Positions 21,614 to 30,336 of a stretch of 64,000 bases of DNA are shown piece by piece (position 1 is the stretch's first letter; the number at the start of each line of letters is the position of its first letter). The translations under genes and the position numbers were made by a program. Source of the DNA: Pelagomonas calceolata. Taxonomy: Eukaryota; Sar; Pelagophyceae; Pelagomonadales; Pelagomonadaceae. The DNA lies in assembly GCA_918797485.1 (NCBI GenBank), contig CAKKNE010000003.1, forward strand, positions 4,278,001-4,342,000, in the 5' to 3' direction. The notes beneath the pieces were generated by a model. The model was not told the DNA's origin and did no database searches. It worked only from the letters and a program-made list of their open reading frames with translations.

Positions 21614-23779
21614 ATGCGCGTCCTCGAGCGCAGCCACGGCCTGCGCCGCTCGGTCAGCGGCACGCTCCGCCCACGCGAGGCTCCACAAAAGCCAAGGAGG
21701 CGGCCCTACGTCGTCGCGGCATTCATACTTGTTGTCTTCGGAGCGGCCACGCATGTGTACATCGATTACGAGGCGGTCCACGCTGGTGATGTCGAGAAGG
21801 CGAACGCGCCCAAGGAGAAGACGGACCGGGAACCAGTCAATGTGGTCGTCCGCGTCCTGAGCCGAAACAAGGGCGCGGCGGAGGACGTAGCTAGACGGTT
21901 CCGGGCCGCCTCGCCGAAGCGCGTCGAGCTCTGGGAGACTAGTGACTCTTCAGAAGCTAGAAAAACGCGGTTGAAAGAAGAAGGTTTGATCATAAGGCTG
22001 CTCTCACCGCAAAAGACAACAACTCGTTATTTCTTGGAGATGCTCTCCGAGGACGAGGAGGACGCGTTTTTGATTGATGGGGATCAATTCAGTCTACCGG
22101 GCGCCGTCGTCTCGTCAAAGGAGAGCATCAAGGCCATCAAGAAGACCCTGACCAACGAGAAGGGCAAATTACGGTTCGAGAGTGGTGACGGCTGGTGGTC
22201 ACAACCAATCAAGATGGTGGCGCTGACGAACGGTGGATTGAAAACGCACGGCGGCCACCAGTGGCTTCAATCATTCCGGGCGTCGCTAGATGAGTTGGAA
22301 GGTTTGGTTGAGGGTCGATCACAAAGTACAATGGACCTGGCCGGCCAACTAGCTCTCAGAGAGGCCTGGTGGCGCGCTCCTATTGAATTAGGAAGAGTTT
22401 TGACCGCGTCTTCGTTTGTGCTGTGGGAGGTTCCTTCCCCCAGTAAATTCGAGCATGACAAGCCGGGCTCCGTCCAGCGCGCGCTGCGGGATTCAAGGAT
22501 AGCATCGCACCAGACGTCGAAGCGGCTGTTAGATGCGGTCGAACGGGAGCGCAAAGTCTCGGACAAGGCCTGCCCTAGACAGAAGCCCCCGGCGCCGAAA
22601 CACGGCGTCGTCGTGGTGAGCGGCGCGGACGCACGCACCCCCGGTGATGATGCTGGATGGGACGCGCCGCTCGGCCTTACGTCTCTCCCGAAGGGCGCCT
22701 GCAAGCCGGCGGCCTGTGATGACGTTCGTGCTCAATTGGGAGGCGCGAAAGCGAATTGGGCAAAGCATTGGTCGTACCCGTTCGTGTTCGGTGTGACCTC
22801 TTCCCTAGCGCCGCACTTGGATGCGTTAGGATTGAAGAACTTCGAGTTCGCGAAGCCGTTCTTGCTGATTGATGCCTTGCATGGTCGAGCGCGATCATTA
22901 AGAGATCAACCGCGCAAGGGGCACTGGCTCGCTTGGTTGGATCACGACGTCTGGCCCCACCCGGAGACGGCGTTTTCCGATGTAGGTTCGTTGGACGTCT
23001 ATTTGGATGCTGTGGACGCGAAGGCGTCGATCGCATTGGGCAACTTCCGTTCGCTCAATACTGGTGTTTTATTTGCGAGATTGGACCTGCAGGGCCGGGC
23101 CATCCTCCACGAGTGGGCCCTTACATCAGCGTCGGGTGTCGTCGAGTGCCAGCCCTACGACCAGGCCGCGTTGCAATTAGTTTTATTGGCTCGGCTCCAA
23201 GCCAAGACCATCAAGACGCCATTATTCACAAGTCCCTTCGACTACACTTGTACGAAGGCACTAGGCTGCGGCGGCACGCCCGAAAAGCCTTTTGGGATGT
23301 GCAACCCCCACTACCATGCATCGGTCAAAACATTATTGAGGGCGCGGAACCGGTGCGGCTCGCCGAACTGCGACCAGCACTTTGATCGGGGGCGGGCCAA
23401 CGATATCCTAGGAGAGGCCGGCTTCTTCACGATCACGGAAGACGTGAACCGCCCCAGGCCGCAGTGCTTCGATTCGCAACGATTGGATGGGTGTAGGACG
23501 CGGCCGGGGGCGAACTTCGATGTCGTGTCGAGGGAGGCGTCGAAAGCCTGGCTCTTCAACCACAAGGGCCTGGATCTGTTCCTCCGGTCGCGGCCGCGCG
23601 GCGCCAATAATGATGAAGGGGTTTGCGCGGGCCGCGCGTTCCGGGGCGGCGTCGGTGACACGCCCAAACAAAAATGCACGAAGAGCGACCAGGCGGCCGG
23701 GAAGTGCCGCAAGGTTGCTCGCCCCTTGTCGGAAAAGAGAACAAAAAAGAAGCGGCGCATTAAGAAGCCGGCGGGGTAG
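21614..23779 (+). CDS. Putative type II membrane glycosyltransferase
   Basis: 721 aa from the first good ATG at 21614 (the frame is open upstream but only with non-ATG starts). A basic N-terminus (PQKPRRRPY) precedes one hydrophobic segment, VVAAFILVVFGAATHVYI (about 33-50), the layout of a Golgi type II protein. The central part has DAFLIDGDQF. The C-terminal half has KGHWLAWLDHDVWPHPETAF, with an Asp-x-Asp-like metal site, then LNTGVLFARLD, typical of nucleotide-sugar transferases. Cys-rich loops (FDYTCTKALGCGG, CGSPNCDQHF) suggest a lumenal fold. The C-terminus is Lys/Arg-rich. The exact GT family is not clear; DxD, LNTG and topology are the basis of the call. Confidence 0.6.
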   Translation: MRVLERSHGLRRSVSGTLRPREAPQKPRRRPYVVAAFILVVFGAATHVYIDYEAVHAGDVEKANAPKEKTDREPVNVVVRVLSRNKGAAEDVARRFRAASPKRVELWETSDSSEARKTRLKEEGLIIRLLSPQKTTTRYFLEMLSEDEEDAFLIDGDQFSLPGAVVSSKESIKAIKKTLTNEKGKLRFESGDGWWSQPIKMVALTNGGLKTHGGHQWLQSFRASLDELEGLVEGRSQSTMDLAGQLALREAWWRAPIELGRVLTASSFVLWEVPSPSKFEHDKPGSVQRALRDSRIASHQTSKRLLDAVERERKVSDKACPRQKPPAPKHGVVVVSGADARTPGDDAGWDAPLGLTSLPKGACKPAACDDVRAQLGGAKANWAKHWSYPFVFGVTSSLAPHLDALGLKNFEFAKPFLLIDALHGRARSLRDQPRKGHWLAWLDHDVWPHPETAFSDVGSLDVYLDAVDAKASIALGNFRSLNTGVLFARLDLQGRAILHEWALTSASGVVECQPYDQAALQLVLLARLQAKTIKTPLFTSPFDYTCTKALGCGGTPEKPFGMCNPHYHASVKTLLRARNRCGSPNCDQHFDRGRANDILGEAGFFTITEDVNRPRPQCFDSQRLDGCRTRPGANFDVVSREASKAWLFNHKGLDLFLRSRPRGANNDEGVCAGRAFRGGVGDTPKQKCTKSDQAAGKCRKVARPLSEKRTKKKRRIKKPAG

Positions 23780-24297
23780 TAACGTTGTTTATACATAGGA
23801 GAAGTCCCCTCCTGCCCGCGCCTCGGACTCGTACAACAACTGCGCTCAGATGTATCGAGGTACCCGGGCAGCGTATCGGCGCGGATCCGTTGCGCCCCGC
23901 ACGAACCTGCTGGTTGCAACCGGCGCTCGGCGTTGCGAGCGTTGCCACGCGCCAGGTGCACGGGCTGCCCGTCGGATGCCGCCGTGGCAGTCGTCTGCTC
24001 CCGCCCGCAGCGCAACCACGAGCCGCGCGCGCCGGAGGCTGCCTCCATAGTGTCGGCGGCAGTTTCGCGGCAAGGTGGTCGGCAGGGCCCTTGCATAGGA
24101 TCACAGCTACGCCGAGGGCGTCGGGCGGTTTGCCACGACGGGCGGCAGGCGCGCCCGCGGTCTTCGCGCCCGCACCGCTATAGGGCCGTATCGCGGCAAG
24201 GTCATTCATGGTTTAGAGTTTTGGGGGTTCGGAGAGTTTGGGGGGTTTAAGGTTTTACGGGGGCCATTTTGCCCACCATACTACCGGCCCCCTGATG
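23780..24297. other. Intergenic region
   Basis: About 520 bp. Overlapping frames on both strands (Arg/Ala/Gly-rich) are not convincing. It ends in a G/T-rich run near 24220-24260, just before the shared 5' module. Confidence 0.5.
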
Positions 24298-24470
24298 TTA
24301 GGGTGCTAGGACTAGTGGGCGGAGCCCCTGCCCAGGGCTGGGGAGGGACACCGCGCGTCGCCGATTCATCGGCGGCGGGCGCTGGCCGCTTCTTTCATAA
24401 CAGCGTACCTCCTTCTAAGCAGAACCGCCTCGGCAAACCCCAGAACAATGTGCAACGTTCGCCCGTTCAA
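24298..24470 (+). repeat. Shared 5' module, copy 1 (partner 43555-43787)
   Basis: Two blocks, GTGCTAGGACTAGTGGGCGG (with CCGCGCGTCGCCGATTCAT) and CATAACAGCGTACCTCCTTC (through CGCCTCGGCAAACCC and ATGTGCAACGTTCGCCCG), recur in the same order upstream of the + strand gene at 43992. It may be a promoter-bearing repeat or a mobile element remnant. In this copy the final ATG is in frame with the downstream gene. Confidence 0.8.
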
Positions 24471-24488
24471 CTACGCCTCCCCATCAAA

Positions 24489-24512
24489 GCTAGTGTCTTA
24501 CAGACCGCTAGC
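24489..24512 (+). repeat. GCTAG...GCTAGC short repeat, copy 1
   Basis: A 24-bp unit with GCTAG at its start, TGTCTTACAGACC inside and GCTAGC at its end. Other copies are at 27760-27783, 29336-29359 and, reversed with 2 bp missing, 55153-55174. Confidence 0.8.
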
Positions 24513-24591
24513 TCGTTCCTTTTTTGTTTGGCCTGTGACTATTGTAGGCAAGGACAGCACGTCGTATTACTCTGCACAAGCTCCAGCCGTC

Positions 24592-27564
24592 ATGACCCGC
24601 TCGGGCACGGGCGGGGGCAAGGGCAAGGGCTCCAAGGATGCCAAAGCCACAGCCAGGGTCAAAGCCCCCAAAAAGGGCCAGCGCCGCGCGCGGCCGCAGC
24701 AGCCGACACGCGAGCAGTTTTCGGAAGGAAATGATGCTCACAAAGTCGAAGCCAAACGGCAGATCATGATCGCCATCAAGCGCGGCCGCACGGATCAGCC
24801 CGCCATCCGAAAATTCATCACGGACGACGAGGAGAAGCTGGACCAGAACCCCTTATTTTATGGCGATAGCACGAGAAGCGTTGCGTTAGGCCATTATATT
24901 CGGAAGGTGTTGAGGGAGACTGGTAACGAAGCGAGCATCGCGCCGCCGACGCGCGTGGTGGCGTGGCACATTGGCACGCACGCCGGCACGTGCGAGTTCG
25001 ACGAAGCTTCGACCGTCATGGTCCTCGACACCGGCGAGGACGAGTCGGACGGCGTGCGGCCCGAGCGAGTGCTGTGCTTCCAGTCGTTGCGGGGCAACGA
25101 AGTCTGCTATGCGGGCGGCCTGCGCCGCCAATCGATCCGCATCGCGCCGGAAGCCACGAGAGAGTCTCTGGCGCGACGGCTCTTCTTCGCACGGCAGGGC
25201 TCCGTCGACGAGCCGATGGACGAGCCTGCAGTCGGAGCGCCGGAGGGGGCCGTCTTCGACCGCGAGGTGCTCTGGCGGGGCGAGGAATGGCGGTCGCCGC
25301 GCGACACGATCGAGGCCGGAGGACCCCCGACGCCTTCGTGGTGCGTCTGGGCGGCCTGGACCCAGCTCTCCGACGGCGACGACGCGGCGACGCTGCGGCG
25401 GAGCCGACGCCGCGCGCCGAAACCGCCGCCGCGGGGCGCCTGGAGGGTGCGCTGGTCGGACGACACGGAGTCGCTCGCTTCGCGCGACGACGTCCGCATC
25501 TGCCCCGCGCGCCTCCCGATCGAGCCGACGGCCGAAGACCTCGCAAGGCTCGCGGCCGAGATCTCGCTGGAGGACTGCGTCGCGGAGGCGGTCTTTTCGA
25601 TAGATGTCGAGTCGCGCGCGGCGCTGTGCCGCCACCTGGCCCACAAGGGCGAGGAGAGCGCGATCGTCGACGCCCGCGTGAAGGACTGCGTCGAGGCCGA
25701 GATCGCGGTCCGGGACACGCTCGACGCCCTCGGCCTCGCTCTGCCGCGCTTCATGGGCGGCGGCTGGACCCGGGTCGCCCCGGGTCAACGTCTCTCGGAG
25801 GACGGCGACGAGATCCTGGTGCCGTGGGTGCTCGACGGCGTCCGCCAGTCCGACGCGCGCTTCCCAAACACCGATGAGGGTCGCATCAAGGCGGACCAGT
25901 TCGTGCTCGAACACTGCGGCCGGGCCGTGCGCCTGGCGCAGCTGCGGGCGAATCTGGCGACGGTCCAGCGGAACCCCTCGGTGACGGTCGCGCAGCTCCC
26001 CCACCCGCCCGGCCCAAGCGTCGCCGCGGCGTGGCGGGGCGAGGCCACGGAGCTGCCGACGGACGGCTCGACCTACGCGCCGGCGGGGCAGCGCCGCGCC
26101 GTCGCCGTGTCGTCACTGCTGCTGCGCGGCGCCGCCGACGCGCCCGCGCCGCCCCCACTGGATCGCCCTCGAGGCGTGACCCCGGCGCCGCCGCCGCCGA
26201 AGGAGGAGTCCTCGACGCAGAAGGCGAAGAAGAAGAAGGCGAAGCGCCGGCGCAAGCCGCCGCAGCCGCCGCCCGCTCCGAGGTTCGGCGACGCCGACGC
26301 GATGCCGCCGCCGCCGCCGCGCGAGCCGCCGACGCGCGGGCGCGCGCTGGACCGCTCGTCGCGACCGCCGCGCGCGCGGTCGCGGTCGCCGCCGCCGCGC
26401 GGGCCGCCGACAGCGCGCGCGGCGCTGCGGCGCCGCGACGCTGCCGCGGACGACGCGGGCGACGACGCCGACGCGATGCCGCCGCCGCCGCCGCCGCACG
26501 CGCCGCCGTCGCGCGGGCGCGCGCCGGGCCACTCGTCGCGAACGCAGCGCGCGCCGCCGACCGCGACCGCGCGCGCGGCGCCGCGCCGGCGCGACGCCGC
26601 CGCGGAGAGCGAAGCGGTGGTGACGAAGGAGCAGGCGCTGGGGCTACTGGAGGGCGCCTTTGACGGCGCGTCCGCCCTCTCCGTCGCGGCGCTGCGCGAG
26701 CGCTTTGGTACGGCGCTAGCGTCGCTAGAAGATGAGTCGCCGCGGACGCTCCCTGCAGGCGGGCGCGCGGTGCGCGGCGACGCGGCGCCGGCGGTCGGCG
26801 AGAAGCGCGGCCGCGGCGGCGTCGAGCGACCGGTGGCGCGCGCGCCGCGGCCGCGGGCGCGGTCGATGAGCGTGAGCGACGGCGAGCGCGAAGCGCCCTT
26901 CACGGCGCCGCCGATCCAAGATGAGGTCTACGACAAATATAGGCGCACCATTCAAGATACAATTGAAAGGGAGAAAGGCCAAACGAAGAAAAGTGTCGAC
27001 CAGTACGCGCTACAGGCGACGCAGGACCATAAGAAAGAGGAGCTGTTGCGGACTGAGAAGCTGCACATTAAGGGCTGCCTTCGGTTTGGCGTCGGTATCG
27101 CGTGCGATTGGTGCTTGCGGGTGCCGTGCTCTCGCCCGGAGGTGTTCGGGCAGACTTGTGACGATGAAAGGATCGATGTCGCGTATTTGAGAGCGCGGAA
27201 GCTGCCTCCGTCGAAGCGTTTGGATTTTATGAACAAGGCCATCTTGGATGATCCGGACGGGCCGGGACGCTATCTTCTTGAGAAGATTTACGGCTGCAGA
27301 AAGCCGCTCGACGACACGCAGTACAGCGCCCTGCGCCGACTGTGGGTGGTCGCTAGCATCCGCACGCCCCAGGAGTTCGTTCGAGAGGCGCTCGTCCTGC
27401 GGCCGTATCAATTCGCGGCGCGGTGGAGCGGCGGTCGCAAACCCGTAGAGATGCCGCGCTACACCGGCGCCGCGCGGGTGCGACTGGTGACGAAGGTCGT
27501 CGACGCCGCCACTGGATTGAGGACGGTTCGGGAACAGGCCGCGGCTCTACCACCGCTCTCCTAG
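24592..27564 (+). CDS. Unrecognised basic/proline-rich protein
   Basis: 990 aa from the ATG at 24592 (MTRSGTGGGKGKGSKDAKAT). The frame extends upstream to an ATG at 24448 inside the shared 5' module, giving a product 48 aa longer. I do not recognise the family. The N-terminal third looks globular (VVAWHIGTHAGTCEFDEAST, VLCFQSLRGNEVCYAGG). The middle (about 530-740) is Pro/Arg/Ala low complexity with PPPPPPREPPTRGRA repeats. The C-terminal ~230 residues are again well ordered (HIKGCLRFGVGIACDWCLRV, then RLDFMNKAILDDPDGPGRYL) with a CDWCLRVPC cysteine cluster that could bind a metal. Coding bias is strong throughout. It could be a nuclear or chromatin-associated protein, but nothing seen proves that. 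Confidence 0.75.
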   Translation: MTRSGTGGGKGKGSKDAKATARVKAPKKGQRRARPQQPTREQFSEGNDAHKVEAKRQIMIAIKRGRTDQPAIRKFITDDEEKLDQNPLFYGDSTRSVALGHYIRKVLRETGNEASIAPPTRVVAWHIGTHAGTCEFDEASTVMVLDTGEDESDGVRPERVLCFQSLRGNEVCYAGGLRRQSIRIAPEATRESLARRLFFARQGSVDEPMDEPAVGAPEGAVFDREVLWRGEEWRSPRDTIEAGGPPTPSWCVWAAWTQLSDGDDAATLRRSRRRAPKPPPRGAWRVRWSDDTESLASRDDVRICPARLPIEPTAEDLARLAAEISLEDCVAEAVFSIDVESRAALCRHLAHKGEESAIVDARVKDCVEAEIAVRDTLDALGLALPRFMGGGWTRVAPGQRLSEDGDEILVPWVLDGVRQSDARFPNTDEGRIKADQFVLEHCGRAVRLAQLRANLATVQRNPSVTVAQLPHPPGPSVAAAWRGEATELPTDGSTYAPAGQRRAVAVSSLLLRGAADAPAPPPLDRPRGVTPAPPPPKEESSTQKAKKKKAKRRRKPPQPPPAPRFGDADAMPPPPPREPPTRGRALDRSSRPPRARSRSPPPRGPPTARAALRRRDAAADDAGDDADAMPPPPPPHAPPSRGRAPGHSSRTQRAPPTATARAAPRRRDAAAESEAVVTKEQALGLLEGAFDGASALSVAALRERFGTALASLEDESPRTLPAGGRAVRGDAAPAVGEKRGRGGVERPVARAPRPRARSMSVSDGEREAPFTAPPIQDEVYDKYRRTIQDTIEREKGQTKKSVDQYALQATQDHKKEELLRTEKLHIKGCLRFGVGIACDWCLRVPCSRPEVFGQTCDDERIDVAYLRARKLPPSKRLDFMNKAILDDPDGPGRYLLEKIYGCRKPLDDTQYSALRRLWVVASIRTPQEFVREALVLRPYQFAARWSGGRKPVEMPRYTGAARVRLVTKVVDAATGLRTVREQAAALPPLS

Positions 27565-28558
27565 TTTGTCGTGTAAGCAATAGTTGTTTTCCAGTGACTG
27601 CGTTTTGGGCCTGGCGGCGGCCCCGCGGTGCAAAGTGAAGGCCCTCCGATTTTCGCCTTCACTCCGGAAGTATCGATGCGTATGCTCCGATACTTAGTAC
27701 AACGAGTGGAAATTTCTTTCCTCGGCCTCACACGCGTGGGCACGCTTGGCTGCTTGCTTGCTAGTGTCTTACAGGCCGCTAGCCAACAGTGCAGCAGCTC
27801 CTCGTACGTACGCGTGGGCCTAGCGCATTGAACGACTGCTGCGGGAAGCTCCAAGTGAGCCTTACTTTGTCCGCAACACTCGTACGTCCGAGAAGATGGC
27901 TGTCGTGAGCTTTGGGTGGTGAGGAGCTGTGCTCTCCCACAGCCTCGCAACACCAACAGTGTCGCGCGCGTCCAAACGGTCCGCGCGGCAAAGCGACGTG
28001 TGCGATTGACCAAACTAGTTCGGCGCAGTGTCGACGCGCGCTCACGGTAGCCGAATGCCATGGCGCGCCATGGGCGAGAGCTACACGTGCTCCCACGGAA
28101 GCATAGGTCGAAGGACGCGGCGCCGACCCTACGACGGTACTCTGAAAGCATTAGCTCGGCTCTACCGCGCGGGCGTGTCGTCGACGCGGCGTGCCCAAGT
28201 CAGGTCGCGGCTGGCGCGCCGAGAGGTAGACCTCTACACCGCGAGGTGCTGGGAGACCTACTCGTGGCGATCGCGACTCGAAACTGACCAGCAGCGATCA
28301 CGCCGGCGGCCACTTGGCGGCCATTTTTAGAGGTGGCGCACAATGTTATTCGACGCGCGCGGCATCGCCTCGTTTTGGACGCCGCGCCGACCGCGAATGT
28401 GCGGTGAAGCGTGCGAGCGGCGTGGTGGCGCGGTGCGGCGTTCTCCGACTCGGCGCGCGGCCGCGGTCGTGCGGCATCGAGTGTGGTCTATGACCGGAAT
28501 CGAGGTCACGGTCCCCTAGGAATACAAGAGTTCAAGTTCAAGGTAGTTATAACTGCGC
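27565..28558. other. Intergenic region
   Basis: About 1 kb containing copy 2 of the GCTAG short repeat (27760-27783). Several open frames occur but their composition and overlaps do not support a gene. Confidence 0.5.
27760..27783 (+). repeat. GCTAG...GCTAGC short repeat, copy 2
   Basis: Same 24-bp unit as 24489, one substitution (GGCC for GACC). It is preceded by GCTT, as is copy 3. Confidence 0.8.
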
Positions 28559-29143
28559 CTAGGCGAGGCACTTCCCCTCCGCGTCAATGCACTCGTCCAT
28601 CCACCGGATGGACTCGTCCTCGACCTCCGGGCCGTAGCGGAAGAGCTTGGCCGCCTGGTTGTAGAAGCCGCCGAAGTAGTTGTTGACCGTCGCCCACTCT
28701 GCGCGGACGTGACCCCAGTGAACGCGTGGCCCGAGAGACGTACGCCCGAGAGTCCAGAACCGCAGCGCCGTCGAGCAGGTCTCTCGACGATGGCGTGGGG
28801 ACGGGCGATTAACCGGGGCAAGTCGAAGGCGCGTTCGACGCCGTCGCGCACCAAAGAAACAATTCTTCGGGTGGTCCACAGCCGACGAGAAGACGTGGTC
28901 GATGGCCGAATTCTCCACCAAATAATCGAGCACCTTCAGGTAGGCCTGGCGCGTCTGCGCGTCTTCCGCGCCCTCGATGCGCGTCTTGAGGTCCGGGACG
29001 CGCATGAGGACCATGACCTCCCAGCCCGAGTACTCCTCGTAGCCCTCGATGTGGGCTAAAGATATCGCTTTGCGGTACAATTGGAGGTTGCCGTCGTGGG
29101 AGTCGCGAGGGCCAGTGCTACCGCGGCCGAAGTAGGCCCCCAT
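28559..29143 (-). CDS. Hypothetical protein, two exons, 5' end uncertain
   Basis: Exons 29143-28852 and 28698-28559 with a 153-bp GT-AG intron (28699-28851), giving 143 aa from the ATG at 29143. Splicing joins DHPKNCFFE to WATVNNYFGGFYN, which removes an Arg-rich stretch. The frame reads as coding upstream of that ATG too (SYLGSQDCPVYEHV, back to about 29190) with no other ATG, so the real start may be in an upstream exon with an acceptor near 29195. Composition is that of a globular soluble protein (YEEYSGWEVMVLMRVPD; DESIRWMDECID). I do not recognise a family. The intron contains GTCGAGAGACC/GATGGCGTGG words found in PRP8 introns. Confidence 0.65.
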   Translation of the reverse strand: MGAYFGRGSTGPRDSHDGNLQLYRKAISLAHIEGYEEYSGWEVMVLMRVPDLKTRIEGAEDAQTRQAYLKVLDYLVENSAIDHVFSSAVDHPKNCFFGARRRRTRLRLAPVNRPSPRHRRETCSTALRFWTLGRTSLGPRVHWGHVRAEWATVNNYFGGFYNQAAKLFRYGPEVEDESIRWMDECIDAEGKCLA

Positions 29144-29512
29144 GACATGCTCGTAGACCGGGCAATCCTGCGACCCCAGGTACGATTTTTTATCCTCTGT
29201 CCTGAGGTATTTTTTTTATGCCTTGTCAAGAGCCGTTTAGCGCGTGACGGTTTCAGCCGAGCTTCCTCAAATAAGCTTGAGCGAGCTCGGGCGGCGAGAT
29301 TTACCGCGACGCGGCGTTTTGGGAACTCGATGCTTGCTAGTGTCTTACAGACCGCTAGCTCGAGGCGGGAGAGTCTCTAGAGATTAAGACAAAGCTAAAG
29401 CTAAATCACTAGCGATCGAGCCCCGGGCCTCCTGAGCCCGCGGGTTTCTACGTCGACAGCCATTCTAGAGATTAGCGCTGCGGCGGGAGGTTCGGGCCCG
29501 TCCGAACATAAC
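29144..29512. other. Intergenic region
   Basis: Probably includes the missing 5' coding part of the minus-strand gene up to about 29195. The rest holds an A/T run (29208-29217) and GCTAG repeat copy 3 at 29336-29359. Confidence 0.5.
29336..29359 (+). repeat. GCTAG...GCTAGC short repeat, copy 3
   Basis: Identical in its 24 bp to copy 1 at 24489-24512. Confidence 0.8.
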
Positions 29513-29932
29513 ATGCAGAACATGCGAGCCGCGCCGGCCGCGCGCCCGCTGCGGCCCGAGCCCCGGCGGCCGCCGCGCGGGGCGCGCGCCTGCCCGCCGG
29601 CGCCGCGCCGCCCGCCGGCGGCGCCGCGCCTCGCCGCGCTGCCGGCCGGCGTCGCGCTGCCCTACCTGCCGGCGCTCGACGCGGGCGACGCGCCCGCGCG
29701 CGACGCCGCGCCGACCGCGCCGTCGACGCCACCGTCGCCGCGGCGCGCGCTCTCGCCCGTGAACGAGGCCGAGGCGACGTTCGCGCCGCTCGCCGCGCCG
29801 GGCCTCGCGCGCTGCAAGTCGGCGCCGCCGGTGACGCCCGCGACGAAGCGCCGCCCCGGGCGGAAGCGGGCCGCGGCCGCCGGGCGGGCGCGGACGCCGG
29901 CGAAGCGCTGCCGCGCCGTCAGCATACCCTGA
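29513..29932 (+). CDS. Small low-complexity ORF, doubtful
   Basis: 139 aa, Ala/Pro/Arg-rich, ending with a basic stretch (KRRPGRKRAAAAGRARTPAK) that resembles a nuclear localisation signal. There is an ATG start and G/C third-position bias, but no domain. In such GC-rich DNA an ORF of this size can be accidental. Confidence 0.35.
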   Translation: MQNMRAAPAARPLRPEPRRPPRGARACPPAPRRPPAAPRLAALPAGVALPYLPALDAGDAPARDAAPTAPSTPPSPRRALSPVNEAEATFAPLAAPGLARCKSAPPVTPATKRRPGRKRAAAAGRARTPAKRCRAVSIP

Positions 29933-30336
29933 AAATCACACCCGCCCCGCCCCTTGTCTCTTGTCCCTTCTGTTGCACCCCCCGCCCCGCCAAGTAATGT
30001 GGATGTACAGCCTCCATCTGTTCAACATATTCCGGCGTCGGGATATGTTATACACAGTGACTGCGCGCGTACAGTGCAAAGTCAGATGATGGTTAAATGT
30101 CGCTGATGATAGTCACATATTATATTCCCGTAGCACGGCTCGAGCGTGATCGCCGCGGGCGCTGGGGCCCGTGACGGCGCCGAGCAGACGGGTCTGAGAC
30201 GAGTCAGACGACGCCGCGGCCCTGTCGACTCAGTGTCGAGTATAGACCAGGGCTCCTCCGCCCCAAGAAACAAGGGGAAACCCGAATTCACGTCGCAAAG
30301 GCGTCAGCCATCAAGGGAAGAGAAATGGCACAAGCC
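29933..30336. other. Intergenic region downstream of NOG2
   Basis: 404 bp, lower GC in its first half (C-rich tracts then ATATGTTATACACAG). Likely holds the 3' ends of the flanking genes. No gene seen. Confidence 0.5.
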
